From contig NZ_CP020330.1 of NCBI RefSeq assembly GCF_002043005.1, forward strand, positions 3,490,001-3,554,000: 64,000 nt of DNA. The letters are read 5' to 3'. Below are positions 26,416 to 35,664 of this stretch, piece by piece (within the stretch, counting starts at the first letter, position 1; every line of letters begins with the position of its first letter). The notes under the pieces are model-generated. The model ran no database searches and was not told the origin of the DNA. It saw only the letters and a list, made by a program, of their open reading frames with translations. This stretch comes from Martelella mediterranea DSM 17316. Its GTDB lineage: Bacteria; Pseudomonadota; Alphaproteobacteria; Rhizobiales; Rhizobiaceae. A program made the translations under genes and the position numbers.

Positions 26416-28011
26416 ATGTCTGGCAGCAAGAGAGTGCTCGTGGCCGTCTTGTCGCTTGTTGCGCTGGCGATCGTGTCGATTGCCATACTGGTCGGTTTCG
26501 AGATCAACCGGATCAAGGCGATCTTCGCCGCCAATGCGGAGTTGAAGGAAGAAGGGTATTACCTTTCGCCCTTTGAGTTCGAATTGCTGAGCGTTTCCTA
26601 CTATCTCAACAACGGACATTATCTCGAAGGCATTTCACGTCTGAACGAGATTCATCACGTGATGACAACCCGCGACGGCCTGGTGAAGATTCCATCCTTT
26701 GCCGACCCGGCCGAAAAGCTGGATTTCTACCGGAGCCTTCAAAACCCCGAAACCGGCGCTTTTTATCCGAACAGCAGTGATCCGGTGGTCACCTATATCG
26801 GCGTGACGGCGAACATGATCAATCTGATAGAGACGCTGTCCCTGGAGGCCGGCGAGCCGTTTTCTCTAAAATACCCTTTGCGTTTTCTCGACGAGATCGA
26901 CACTCCCGACCGGCTGACGGCCATGCTCGACGACGTGTCCCGTGTCGGCTGGATCGGGAGAAAGATCAAGCCGGCCTTCGTCAGCGCGATCGAGCTTCAG
27001 GATCTCATCGATCAGGATGAGCGGCTCGGCATCTATGGCTTCTCCGATGAGTTGAAGCATGCGTTCTATCGATGGTTCTATGACAATCAGAACCCCGACA
27101 CCGGCCTGTGGGGGCCGCGTGACAGAAGCACCGGCGAGATGATCGACGGTGGCGATATCGGCGACAGCGGCAAGATCATCAAGATGTTCGTCGATGCCGA
27201 CGGCAACAATATCCACCCCGACATGCCGCTGCGCTACACCGACCGCATATTCGCCTCGACCATTGCGGGGCTTTCCCGCCCGATGCCCGATACGGCCGAC
27301 GGACGGCACCGCTGGATTCTCGACCAGGACCGCGGCTTCCGTTTCCTGACAAGATATGTCTGGAACAATGCGACGAAAACGGAAAAGGAGACGGTGCGCG
27401 CATTGCTCGAGCAATTCGTGACGACGCGCTTCGCCCTTTATTATCAGCCGCAGGAGGGCGCCTTCTCACTCTATCCCGACGCCGACCATGCCGACCTTGA
27501 CGGCACGAGCGAGGCCGCCGGCATGCTTGACTATGCCGGCGAATTGTCGGCGGAGCGCCAGGCAGCTTTGTGGGGCGGCCCCGCCATGACCATTCGCGAT
27601 CTCGAGCCGATGGCCGTCGACGCGCTCGATGATGAAGCGCTGGCGCCGATAGCCGCTTCCACCGGCATCGTGTCCGTACGATTTTATGCCGCGGAACCGT
27701 CGGGCAATTTCACCGAAACACCCCTGGCGATCCTTTATCCGCGCCCTCCGGTTGTGCGCGATACCGTCGACCTGATCCGCAGCATGCGCGAATGGCTCGA
27801 CACCACATCACAGGAAATGGGGAACTGGGGCAGACGCGAGGCTATCGTCGGGCGGCTTGCGGCAACCCCGGTCAACCCGACGGCTCCCGTGCTTGCGGCA
27901 AGCGATGTCGCCATTGTCGACGCGCTTCTTAGCGAGCACATCTTTCTTGTCGCAATCGGTTTCGACACGTTGCAAGTACCGCGCGTTCAAATAGTCTACG
28001 AGAAAAACTAG
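26416..28011 (+). CDS. Membrane-anchored protein of unknown function with QNPxTG-type repeats
   Basis: 531 residues; I do not recognise the family. An N-terminal transmembrane anchor (about residues 7-28) is followed by a large, mostly helical extracytoplasmic part. Three related motifs recur about every 115 residues: LQNPETGAFYP (108-118), NQNPDTGLWGP (224-234) and QPQEGAFSLYP (344-354). This spacing recalls the alpha/alpha-toroid proteins such as prenyltransferase or terpene-cyclase-like folds, but there is no DxDD or QW set, so an enzyme call would be guesswork. GGAG lies six bases before ATG 26416. It stands alone between a catabolic operon and the Nudix gene, bracketed by 71-bp direct repeats and followed by a palindromic element, which suggests insertion as a unit. 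Confidence 0.8.
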   Translation: MSGSKRVLVAVLSLVALAIVSIAILVGFEINRIKAIFAANAELKEEGYYLSPFEFELLSVSYYLNNGHYLEGISRLNEIHHVMTTRDGLVKIPSFADPAEKLDFYRSLQNPETGAFYPNSSDPVVTYIGVTANMINLIETLSLEAGEPFSLKYPLRFLDEIDTPDRLTAMLDDVSRVGWIGRKIKPAFVSAIELQDLIDQDERLGIYGFSDELKHAFYRWFYDNQNPDTGLWGPRDRSTGEMIDGGDIGDSGKIIKMFVDADGNNIHPDMPLRYTDRIFASTIAGLSRPMPDTADGRHRWILDQDRGFRFLTRYVWNNATKTEKETVRALLEQFVTTRFALYYQPQEGAFSLYPDADHADLDGTSEAAGMLDYAGELSAERQAALWGGPAMTIRDLEPMAVDALDDEALAPIAASTGIVSVRFYAAEPSGNFTETPLAILYPRPPVVRDTVDLIRSMREWLDTTSQEMGNWGRREAIVGRLAATPVNPTAPVLAASDVAIVDALLSEHIFLVAIGFDTLQVPRVQIVYEKN

Positions 28012-28110
28012 CGCATTTCCGGTGAAAACCGGATCATCGAATTGCTCTATCTATTTGTTTTTACGCGCGTCCGGACGGAAAACCGGTATCCACTTTTCCT
28101 GGACGCGCTG
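28011..28110. repeat. Palindromic intergenic element (rhizobial type), copy 2
   Basis: It begins GCGCATTTCCGGTGAAAACC and contains a strong stem with arms GCGCGTCC (28065-28072) and GGACGCGC (28101-28108) around GGACGGAAAACCGG. It fills the gap between the unknown protein and the convergent Nudix gene and may serve as a transcription end for both. Confidence 0.55.
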
Positions 28111-28122
28111 GCGGCGTTTTTC

Positions 28123-28716
28123 TCACAGACCGAATACCGGCCTGTTCATCGCCGCCCATTGCAGCATGATGATCGTCTTGGCGTCGCTGATCTCGCCGGA
28201 GGTGACCATCGCCATTGCCTCGTCGAGGGTCAGCGTGACGATCTCGATATCCTCGTGCTCGTCGGCAAGACCGCCGCCATCCTCGAGCCGCATGCTGCTG
28301 TCGGCAACCGCCGCGAAGCAGTGGACCACCTCGGTGAGGATGCCCGGCGCGGAGATCATGGCGCTGATGGGGATAAGCGCGCCCACCGCATAGCCGGTTT
28401 CCTCCCGGGCCTCGCGGATCGCGGCTTCCTGAGGGGTTTCGCCATCGTCGATCAGTCCCGCCGCGGCCTCGAGCAGAAAGCCGTCGCGGCCGCCCATCGC
28501 AAACACCGGCACGCGGAACTGGCGCACCAGCACGAACCTGCCGAGATCGCGGTCATAGACCAGAACGGACGCTGCCTCCGGTCGCTCGCAGACCTCCCAG
28601 GACCGGTCGCTTTCGCGCCCCTTACTGTCGCGGTAGTGGAAAACATATTCGACGATCCGGCTCCAGCCTTCGAACAGCACGTTTTTCTGGAGGATTCGGG
28701 CGCGATCCGTGGTCAT
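28123..28716 (-). CDS. Nudix hydrolase, ADP-ribose/GDP-mannose pyrophosphatase type
   Basis: 197 residues. The full Nudix box is present: GLIDDGETPQEAAIREAREE followed by TGY, matching Gx5Ex7REUxEExGU. The flanking strands (RFVLVRQFRVPVF before, GILTEVVHCFAA after) fit the NudF/NudK class that cleaves nucleoside diphosphate sugars. AAGGA lies six bases before ATG 28716. The last 70 bases of this gene are the source of the fragment at 26129-26199. It is divergent from rlmJ. Confidence 0.88.
   Translation of the reverse strand: MTTDRARILQKNVLFEGWSRIVEYVFHYRDSKGRESDRSWEVCERPEAASVLVYDRDLGRFVLVRQFRVPVFAMGGRDGFLLEAAAGLIDDGETPQEAAIREAREETGYAVGALIPISAMISAPGILTEVVHCFAAVADSSMRLEDGGGLADEHEDIEIVTLTLDEAMAMVTSGEISDAKTIIMLQWAAMNRPVFGL
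28133..28203. repeat. 71-bp direct repeat, parental copy inside the Nudix gene
   Basis: It matches 26129-26199 with three mismatches, in the same orientation. The two copies flank the unknown gene at 26416-28011 and are 2004 bases apart. Confidence 0.85.
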
Positions 28717-28813
28717 GGGAAATCCTTCTTGAAAGCAGGCGGGCGGTGAGCCGCTTGTAAAGCGATGGCGAGACTCTTAATACCATCCCGGCCAAAGGCA
28801 ATGCGAGGACGCG

Positions 28814-29713
28814 ATGAATTACCGCCATATCTACCACGCCGGCAATTTCGCCGACGTTCTGAAACACGCCGTGCTCGTCAATGTCATCCGCTATTTCGAG
28901 CGCAAGGAGGCCGCCTTCCGGGTGCTCGATACCCATGCGGGCATCGGCCAGTACGATCTTTCGAGCGGGGAAGCGGAAAAGACCGGAGAATGGCGGGACG
29001 GCATCGGCAGGCTGCTTGACGCCGATCTGCCCGAAAAGGTCGCGCCCCTGCTCCGGCCCTATCTCGATTGCGTGCGCGCGCTCAATCCGGATATGGGTCC
29101 GGTAATGGGCCCGAACGGCGGAATAAAATCCTATCCGGGCTCGCCCCGCCTTGCCCGCATGCTGCTGCGCAAGCAGGACCGGCTGTCGCTGATGGAGCTG
29201 CATCCCGCCGATTACGAGACCCTGCATGCCGCGTTCGACGGCGATTATCAGGTCCGCGCCACCCATCTCGACGGCTGGCTTGCGCTTGCCGGGCATCTGC
29301 CGCCGAAGGAGCGGCGCGGCATCGTGCTGGTCGATCCGCCCTTCGAGGAGCCGGGCGAATTCGATCGTCTCGCAGACGGTCTGGCGAAGGCCCACCGTCG
29401 GTTTGCGACCGGCACCTATCTGCTTTGGTATCCGATCAAGAAGGGCGCCCCGGTCGCCGCCTTCCATCAGAAACTGAAAGAACTGGCGATCCCGAAAATC
29501 CTCTGCGCGGAGCTTGTCGTCAGGAGTGAGCGCGACGCCGAGGGGCTTGCGGGCTCCGGCCTCGTCATCGTCAATCCGCCCTATACGCTGGCGGGGGAAC
29601 TCGATATTCTGCTGCCCTATCTGAAGACCTGCCTGGCGCAGGACCGTTTCGCCCGCGCCGGAAGCTTCTGGATCGCCGGCGAGACCGCCCACGAGAAAGA
29701 AGACGGCCGATGA
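28814..29713 (+). CDS. rlmJ: 23S rRNA (adenine-2030-N6)-methyltransferase RlmJ
   Basis: A 299-residue SAM-dependent methyltransferase that modifies A2030 of 23S rRNA. The diagnostic N-terminus MNYRHIYHAGNFADVLKHAV is present, as are the SAM site (VLDTHAGIGQYDL) and the catalytic DPPFE. The length fits the family. It overlaps the following GST gene by four bases (ATGA). Confidence 0.95.
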   Translation: MNYRHIYHAGNFADVLKHAVLVNVIRYFERKEAAFRVLDTHAGIGQYDLSSGEAEKTGEWRDGIGRLLDADLPEKVAPLLRPYLDCVRALNPDMGPVMGPNGGIKSYPGSPRLARMLLRKQDRLSLMELHPADYETLHAAFDGDYQVRATHLDGWLALAGHLPPKERRGIVLVDPPFEEPGEFDRLADGLAKAHRRFATGTYLLWYPIKKGAPVAAFHQKLKELAIPKILCAELVVRSERDAEGLAGSGLVIVNPPYTLAGELDILLPYLKTCLAQDRFARAGSFWIAGETAHEKEDGR

Positions 29714-30312
29714 AACTGTTTTATGCCCCCGCCTCGCCCTTTTCCACCAAGGTGGTGATGGCGGCCCACCATCTTGGTATTGCGCTTGATCTCGTGCCCA
29801 CGGCAACGCAGGACAATCCGGAGGACCTCCTCGTGGCCAACCCGCTCGGCAAGATCCCCACGCTGGTCACCGACGAGGGCGAGACTTTCTACGACAGCCG
29901 CACCATCATGCATTATCTGAACGCGATTGCCGGCGAGGATGCCCGGATCTATCCGCGCAACCCGGAAAAGCGCGCGGCGGTGGAACGCACCGAGGCGCTC
30001 AGCGACGGCATCTGCGACGCCGCCATCCTGGTGATCTACGAGACGCGGTTTCGCTCGCCGGAAACATGGCACCAGCCCTGGGTCGACCGCCAGTGGGACA
30101 AGGTGCGCCGCGGGCTCGATCATCTGGATGCCCATCCGCCGAAATTCGGCAAGCGGCTCAATGCCGGCCATTTCGCGCTTGCCAGCCTGCTCGGCTATCT
30201 GATGCTGCGCTTTCCCGGCCAGTGGGAAGAACATCGCGTCCGCCTCGTCAACTGGCCGGCGGCGTTCGAGGAGCGCTTTCCTGATTACGGCCGCCTGCGG
30301 CCGCAGGCATAA
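29710..30312 (+). CDS. Glutathione S-transferase family protein
   Basis: A 200-residue GST. The thioredoxin-like N-domain has MKLFYAPASPFSTKV (possible catalytic Ser near residues 9-12), the cis-Pro GKIPTLV and the glutathione-binding DSRTIMHYL. A helical C-domain follows. It is coupled to rlmJ by a four-base overlap. No substrate can be inferred. Confidence 0.88.
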   Translation: MKLFYAPASPFSTKVVMAAHHLGIALDLVPTATQDNPEDLLVANPLGKIPTLVTDEGETFYDSRTIMHYLNAIAGEDARIYPRNPEKRAAVERTEALSDGICDAAILVIYETRFRSPETWHQPWVDRQWDKVRRGLDHLDAHPPKFGKRLNAGHFALASLLGYLMLRFPGQWEEHRVRLVNWPAAFEERFPDYGRLRPQA

Positions 30313-30340
30313 TCAGCGGCTTGCCACGGCGGGTCAAAAC

Positions 30341-30367
30341 GAAAAAGGCCCGCCTTGCGGCGAGCCT
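30341..30367 (-). terminator. Rho-independent terminator of the Omp25/31-like gene
   Basis: Read on the minus strand: stem AGGCTCGCC / GGCGGGCCT with a four-base loop (arms 30359-30367 and 30346-30354), one wobble pair, followed by a T-rich run (complement of GAAAAA at 30341-30346). It lies 27 bases after the porin stop. Confidence 0.75.
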
Positions 30368-30393
30368 CCCCTGCATCAGGCGTTGTCGGGTTC

Positions 30394-31038
30394 TCAGAAG
30401 TGAACGCCGAGACCGACCTTGACGGTGTTTTCCTGAAAGCCGCGCTCATAGGTCGCGCCGTTCAGCTTGAAATCCTGCTTGCCGTAATCGGTGTAGCGGT
30501 ATTCCAGGCGGGCGGAGATGTTTTCCGTGACCATGGCTTCGGCACCGGCACCGACAGTCCAGCCCCAGCCCATCTGCGTGTCCTTGTCGCCGGCCTGCTT
30601 GGCGACCAGCTTGGAACCTGCGAGACCGGCAGTGCCGTAGAGCAGAACCGGATCCATGGCGAAACCGACGCGGCCGCGCAGCGAGCCGTTGACGCCCTGT
30701 TCCATCTTCACGCTCGGGAACACGACTTCGCTCTGGTTCGAGGTGGCGAGGTCGGCTTCGACGCCGTAGACGATATTGCCGCTCTGCATGTTGTAGCCGC
30801 CGAACAGCGTGCCGCCCCAGCCATCGGCCTTGAAGTCGCCCTCGTCGAACGTACCCCAGTCCCAGTTGGCGGCGCCGCCGAGGTAGAAGCCGCTCCAGTT
30901 CGAAATCTTGGCCGGTTGCGCATAGCTGACCGGGCTCGGCTCATAAGGGGTGGAGACGATGGCGTCTGCGGCCTGTGCCGCGCCAGCGCCTACCAGTACC
31001 GCCATCGCGACGGCGGTCGTCGTTTTGATATTCCGCAT
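30394..31038 (-). CDS. Outer-membrane beta-barrel protein, Omp25/Omp31 (porin) family
   Basis: 214 residues. It has a signal peptide with the AAQA-ADA cleavage site, then the family hallmark WSGFYLGGAANW, alternating beta-strands (GGTLFGGYNMQ, GSLRGRVGFAM, ISARLEYRYTDYG) and a C-terminal VKVGLGVHF. Abundant proteins of this type stabilise the outer membrane in Rhizobiales and Brucella. GGAG lies seven bases before ATG. Its own terminator follows and an AT-rich region precedes it, consistent with strong, separate transcription. Confidence 0.9.
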   Translation of the reverse strand: MRNIKTTTAVAMAVLVGAGAAQAADAIVSTPYEPSPVSYAQPAKISNWSGFYLGGAANWDWGTFDEGDFKADGWGGTLFGGYNMQSGNIVYGVEADLATSNQSEVVFPSVKMEQGVNGSLRGRVGFAMDPVLLYGTAGLAGSKLVAKQAGDKDTQMGWGWTVGAGAEAMVTENISARLEYRYTDYGKQDFKLNGATYERGFQENTVKVGLGVHF

Positions 31039-31338
31039 CTTGTCTCTCCTTTTTGTGCTTCGCTATCGTATCTGCGCGTAAAGCACTTAAGAAATGAGAT
31101 AGGCGCGATTAATTATGATATCAATGCTTTCGATAATCCCGTCATATATATCGTTAACAATGAATTTATACAAAAATAAACTGAGAAAGTCAGAGTTAAT
31201 ACATTATTTATATTTAAATCCGCCATATCGGTGCGTGGTCGCCGCTTTCGCCCCGCTCCGTAAGCGCGCCAACTTCCACTTGGTTGTTGCCGCGACAAGG
31301 CGATATAAGCTTCGCAACGCCGTCCAAAGGATCGATAT
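31039..31338. promoter_or_regulatory. AT-rich divergent intergenic region
   Basis: The 300 bases between the porin and the SDR gene contain a strikingly AT-rich block (about 31095-31225, with runs such as TTATTTATATTTAAAT) in an otherwise GC-rich window. It probably holds the strong porin promoter. No gene or clear hairpin is seen. Confidence 0.45.
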
Positions 31339-32100
31339 ATGCAGCAAAACCCGCGCTCCAGAACCGTTCTCGTCACCGGCGGAGCGAAAAGACTTGGCCG
31401 CGCCATTGTCGAGGGCATGGCCAATTACGGCTTCAATGTGGCAATCCATGCCAATCAGAGTATCGACGAGGCGGAATCGGCGGCGCAAGCACTGCGCGAA
31501 ACCGGAATCGATGCGCGCGTTTTCCGGGCCGATCTTCTCGACGGCGACCAGACGGGCCGGTTGGTCGCGGCGGTGAACGATGCAATGGGGCCGGTCGATA
31601 TCCTGGTCAACAACGCCTCGCTGTTCGAGGACGACGCGGCATCGCATTTTAGCGCCGATCGGTTCGACCGCCATTTCGCGATCCATGTGAAGGCGCCGCT
31701 GATCCTTTCGGAGCATTTCGCCAGACAGGCGGATGGCGGCCTGATCGTCAACATGATCGACCAGCGGGTCTGGGCGCTCACGCCGCGCTTCTTCAGCTAC
31801 ACGCTGTCCAAGAGCACGCTGTGGACCGCCACGCAGACCATGGCGCAGGCCTTCGCGCCGAACATCCGCGTCAACGCCATCGGCCCCGGCCCGACGCTGA
31901 AAAACATCCGCCAGAGCGACGAGGATTTTGAAAGCCAGATCGGAACGCTTATCTTAAGACGAGGACCGGCGCTTTCGGAATTCGCGGCGACGATTCGCTA
32001 TCTTTACGAAACCCCCTCGATCACCGGCCAGATGATCGCGCTCGACGGCGGGCAGCACCTGGCCTGGGAAACACCGGACGTAACGGGTATCAATGAATGA
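31339..32100 (+). CDS. SDR-family oxidoreductase, pteridine reductase/FolM-like
   Basis: A 253-residue active-type [17 protein letters not shown] cofactor site, ILVNNASLF loop and catalytic YTLSK. The TGGAKRxG form and an Asp/Met rather than Ser in the central strand (IVNMIDQRV) are typical of pteridine reductase and FolM relatives, which reduce dihydrobiopterin or dihydrofolate. It overlaps uvrC by four bases, an order that I believe recurs in Rhizobiales. Confidence 0.82.
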   Translation: MQQNPRSRTVLVTGGAKRLGRAIVEGMANYGFNVAIHANQSIDEAESAAQALRETGIDARVFRADLLDGDQTGRLVAAVNDAMGPVDILVNNASLFEDDAASHFSADRFDRHFAIHVKAPLILSEHFARQADGGLIVNMIDQRVWALTPRFFSYTLSKSTLWTATQTMAQAFAPNIRVNAIGPGPTLKNIRQSDEDFESQIGTLILRRGPALSEFAATIRYLYETPSITGQMIALDGGQHLAWETPDVTGINE

Positions 32101-34112
32101 CACGCAACGCGCCTGATGGCGGCATTGTTTATGACGACAGAGATGACGACGACGGCCTGCCGGAGGTCGTCATACCGTCGGCCGACGCGATCCAGTGGAA
32201 TGACGCGGCGAGTGAGCAGCACGCGCTGAAGGGCGCGGAACTGATCGCCGAATTCGTCAAGCGCCTGCCGAACGCGCCCGGCGTCTACCGCATGTTCAAC
32301 GCCAATGGCGACGTGCTCTATGTCGGCAAGGCGCGGTCTCTGAAAAAGCGCGTCACCAATTATGCGCAAGGCCGCGGCCACTCCAACCGCATCACCCGCA
32401 TGGTCGCGCAGACCGCCCATATGGAATTCGTCACCACAAGGACGGAAACCGAGGCGCTGCTGCTGGAAGCCAATCTGATCAAGAGGTTGCGGCCGCGCTT
32501 TAATGTTCTGCTGCGCGACGACAAGTCGTTTCCCTATATCCTGATCACCGGCGACCACGAGGCGCCAGCCCTGTTCAAGCATCGCGGCGCGCGCGCCCGC
32601 AAGGGCGATTATTACGGCCCCTTCGCGTCGGCCGGCGCGGTCGGGCGCACCATCAATGCCATGCAGCGCGCCTTCCTGATCCGCTCCTGCACCGACAGCG
32701 TCTATGAAAGCCGGACGCGCCCCTGCCTGCTCTACCAGATCAAGCGCTGCGCAGCCCCCTGCACCGGCGAGATATCGAAAGAGGATTATGCCGAACTGGT
32801 CGACGAGGCCCGCGCCTTCCTGTCGGGCAAGAGCAAGCAGGTCCATGCCGAGCTCGCCGAGGCGATGAACGCCGCCTCCGAAAACCTCGATTTCGAACGC
32901 GCCGCGATCTATCGCGACCGGTTGTCCGCGCTCTCGCATGTGCTCGGCCACCAGGGCGTCAACCCGGCCGGCATCGAGGAAGCGGACGTGTTCGCGATCC
33001 ACAATGAGGGCGGGCTCTGCTGCATTCAGGTGTTTTTCTACCGCACCGGCCAGAACTGGGGCAATCGCGCCTATTTTCCGAAGGCCGATCCGTCGCTCAC
33101 CGGCGCGGAAATCCTGAACGCCTTCCTGGCGCAGTTCTATGACGACAAGCCGATCCCGAGGAATATATTCCTGTCGGAAGAGATCGAGGAGCAGGCGCTG
33201 CTCGAACTGGCGCTTTCGGAGCGCGCCGAGCGCAAGGTCCAGATCACCGTGCCGAAGCGTGGGGAAAAGCGCGAGGCGGTCGAGCACGGCCTTGCCAATG
33301 CCCGCGAGGCCCATGGCCGCAAGCTTGCCGAAACCGCGACGCAATCGCGCCTGCTGGAAGGCTTCGCCGAAACCTTCGGCCTGCCCCAGCCGCCGCGCCG
33401 GATCGAGGTTTACGACAACTCCCACATCATGGGCACGAATGCGGTCGGCGGCATGATTGTCGCCGGCCCCGACGGCTTCGTGAAGGCGCAGTATCGCAAG
33501 TTCAACATCAAATCGACCGAGATCACCCCCGGCGACGATTTCGGCATGATGCGCGAGGTCATGACCCGCCGGTTTGCGCGGCTGATCAAGGAGCATGGCA
33601 TTCCCGACCGATCCGTCGCGCCGGAAGGCGATGGCGACGCCCCCTTCCCGGCCTGGCCGGACGTGATCCTGATCGACGGCGGTCAGGGGCAGATGTCGGC
33701 GGTGCGCAAGATCCTCGAGGATCTCGGCATCACCGATGCGGTCACCGCGATCGGCGTCGCCAAGGGCGCCGACCGCGAGGCGGGCCGCGAGCGCTTCTTC
33801 ATGGCGGGCCGGCCCGATTTCTCGCTGCCGCCGCGCGATCCGGTGCTTTATTTCATCCAGCGCCTGCGCGACGAGGCCCATCGCTTCGCGATCGGCTCCC
33901 ACCGGGCGCGGCGCAAGAAGGAGATGGTCAGGAACCCGCTCGACGAGATCGCCGGCATCGGGCCCTCGCGCAAGCGCGCGCTGTTGCAGCATTTCGGCTC
34001 GGCCAAGGCGGTGTCGCGCGCGGGACTTTCCGATCTTGCCGGCGTCGACGGGATTTCCGAGGCGATGGCACGGCTGATCTACAACCATTTTCACGAGGGC
34101 GGCGGCAAATGA
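32097..34112 (+). CDS. uvrC: Excinuclease ABC subunit C
   Basis: 671 residues. The nuclease subunit of nucleotide excision repair makes both incisions around a UvrB-bound lesion. The GIY-YIG domain ([21 protein letters not shown]) is at about 57-140; a UVR motif ([17 protein letters not shown]) comes at about 265; the RNase H-like domain includes [19 protein letters not shown] and [12 protein letters not shown]; a C-terminal helix-hairpin-helix pair ([32 protein letters not shown]) closes it. An acidic N-terminal extension of about 50 residues precedes the nuclease domain. Confidence 0.97.
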   Translation: MTRNAPDGGIVYDDRDDDDGLPEVVIPSADAIQWNDAASEQHALKGAELIAEFVKRLPNAPGVYRMFNANGDVLYVGKARSLKKRVTNYAQGRGHSNRITRMVAQTAHMEFVTTRTETEALLLEANLIKRLRPRFNVLLRDDKSFPYILITGDHEAPALFKHRGARARKGDYYGPFASAGAVGRTINAMQRAFLIRSCTDSVYESRTRPCLLYQIKRCAAPCTGEISKEDYAELVDEARAFLSGKSKQVHAELAEAMNAASENLDFERAAIYRDRLSALSHVLGHQGVNPAGIEEADVFAIHNEGGLCCIQVFFYRTGQNWGNRAYFPKADPSLTGAEILNAFLAQFYDDKPIPRNIFLSEEIEEQALLELALSERAERKVQITVPKRGEKREAVEHGLANAREAHGRKLAETATQSRLLEGFAETFGLPQPPRRIEVYDNSHIMGTNAVGGMIVAGPDGFVKAQYRKFNIKSTEITPGDDFGMMREVMTRRFARLIKEHGIPDRSVAPEGDGDAPFPAWPDVILIDGGQGQMSAVRKILEDLGITDAVTAIGVAKGADREAGRERFFMAGRPDFSLPPRDPVLYFIQRLRDEAHRFAIGSHRARRKKEMVRNPLDEIAGIGPSRKRALLQHFGSAKAVSRAGLSDLAGVDGISEAMARLIYNHFHEGGGK

Positions 34113-34239
34113 CAGTCGGCTTTCGGAAATTCTGAAAACCTGTCACAGGTTTAATGCCGCGCCGCATTGACCGCGGGGTTGCATTGGAAGCATCTTGCGG
34201 CTGGGCGCGACCTCCCGCGCAAGCAGACGGAATGACGCG

Positions 34240-34836
34240 ATGGCATCGAAAGCTTACAACCTACCCAACCTCCTGACCTATGGGCGCATTCTGGCGGTTC
34301 CGCTGATCGTGCTCTGCTTCTTCCTGGAAGGGAAGCTTTCAAGCTCCGATTTCGCCCGCTGGGCGGCCTTGTCGATCTTCACGCTGGCCTCACTCACCGA
34401 TTTCCTCGACGGCTATCTCGCCCGCGCCTGGAACCAGACCTCCAATATCGGGCGCATGCTCGACCCGATCGCCGACAAGCTGCTGGTCTCCACCTGCCTT
34501 CTTCTGCTGGCCGCCGATGTCGAGCGCACGATTGCCGGCTGGTCGCTGTGGGCGGCGATCATCATCCTCTGCCGCGAGGTGCTGGTTTCGGGTCTGCGCG
34601 AATATCTGGCGGGTCTCAAGGTGTCGGTCCCGGTCACCCGCATCGCCAAGTGGAAGACCACCTTCCAGATGGTGGCGATCGGCCTGTTGCTGGCCGGCCC
34701 CGCCGGCGACAAGGTGATCCCCTACACCACCAATCTCGGCATCGTGCTGCTCTGGGTCGCCGCAGCGCTGACGATGTATACCGGCTATGACTATTTCCGC
34801 GCCGGGCTGAAACATGTCGTGGAGGCGGAGCGATGA
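34240..34836 (+). CDS. pgsA: CDP-diacylglycerol-glycerol-3-phosphate 3-phosphatidyltransferase
   Basis: 198 residues. It makes phosphatidylglycerol phosphate in the inner membrane. The CDP-alcohol phosphotransferase motif is complete in DGYLARAWNQTSNIGRMLDP followed by IADK. N-terminal YNLPNLLTYGRI and about five membrane helices fit PgsA. ATG 34240 is chosen because it puts NLPNLLT near the N-terminus; the frame is open back to 34195. Its stop overlaps moaD (ATGA). Confidence 0.93.
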   Translation: MASKAYNLPNLLTYGRILAVPLIVLCFFLEGKLSSSDFARWAALSIFTLASLTDFLDGYLARAWNQTSNIGRMLDPIADKLLVSTCLLLLAADVERTIAGWSLWAAIIILCREVLVSGLREYLAGLKVSVPVTRIAKWKTTFQMVAIGLLLAGPAGDKVIPYTTNLGIVLLWVAAALTMYTGYDYFRAGLKHVVEAER

Positions 34837-35087
34837 CCAGGCTTGTCTATTTTGCATGGGTGCGCGAGCGGATCGGGACCGGCGAGGAGGAACTGGATAT
34901 TCCCGCCGAGGTAACGGACGTCGCCGGCCTGCTCGCCTTCCTGCAGGCGCGCGGCGACAATTATGCCGCCGCCCTTGCCGAACCGGAGGTGATCCGGGTC
35001 GCGCTCGACAAGTTCCACGCCGAGCACGACGCCCCGATCGCCGGCGCGCGCGAGATCGCGCTGTTTCCCCCGATGACGGGCGGGTGA
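34833..35087 (+). CDS. moaD: Molybdopterin synthase sulfur carrier subunit
   Basis: 84 residues. A ubiquitin-fold protein that carries sulfur as a C-terminal thiocarboxylate for molybdopterin synthesis. The diagnostic end FPPMTGG with the terminal Gly-Gly is present, with VYFAWVRERIG at the start. It overlaps pgsA by four bases and is three bases from moaE. Confidence 0.93.
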   Translation: MTRLVYFAWVRERIGTGEEELDIPAEVTDVAGLLAFLQARGDNYAAALAEPEVIRVALDKFHAEHDAPIAGAREIALFPPMTGG

Positions 35088-35090
35088 GGC

Positions 35091-35552
35091 ATGCAGGTCG
35101 TACCGAAGATCAGGATACAGGCTGAAACCTTTGATATCGCGGCGGAAATCGAAGACATCATCGGAGGCCGCCCGGATATCGGCGCGACGGTGAGCTTTAC
35201 CGGTCACTGCCGCGACGAGGGCGGCAGGCTTGAGGCGCTGGAGCTCGAGCACTATCCCGGCATGGCCGAGGAGGAGATCGCCCGGATCGGCCAACAGGCG
35301 ATCGACCGCTTCGGCCTGCTCGGCCTCACGGTGATCCATCGCTTCGGCCGCATGCTGCCCGGCGATCCGATCGTGGTGGTGATCGCCGCCGCCAGTCACC
35401 GCCATGCCGCCTTTGAGGGCGCATCCTTCGTCATGGATTTCCTGAAGACAGACGCGCCGTTCTGGAAAAAGGAACACCTGAAGGATGGCGGCTCCGGCGA
35501 ATGGGTCAGCGCCCGCGAACAGGATGACCACGCCCGCGACCGCTGGCAATAA
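35091..35552 (+). CDS. moaE: Molybdopterin synthase catalytic subunit
   Basis: 153 residues. The large subunit converts precursor Z (cPMP) to molybdopterin with sulfur from MoaD. Landmarks: VSFTGHCRDEG, LELEHYPGMAEEEI, the IHRFGRMLPGDPIVVV strand, and the late active-site Lys in FLKTDAPFWKKE. It ends the SDR-uvrC-pgsA-moaD-moaE run. Confidence 0.95.
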   Translation: MQVVPKIRIQAETFDIAAEIEDIIGGRPDIGATVSFTGHCRDEGGRLEALELEHYPGMAEEEIARIGQQAIDRFGLLGLTVIHRFGRMLPGDPIVVVIAAASHRHAAFEGASFVMDFLKTDAPFWKKEHLKDGGSGEWVSAREQDDHARDRWQ

Positions 35553-35664
35553 AACGGACACGATCTTGCTGTAGAAGCGCGATTGCAGGGCTTGCCCGGA
35601 TTGTAAATCGCTCTATCCTGCTGATGACGTCTTTCAATCGATTTACCGCGCGACGAGGACCGCC

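Noticed and set aside
32004..34094. 696-codon open frame on the minus strand
   Set aside because: Antisense to uvrC, whose motifs are unmistakable.
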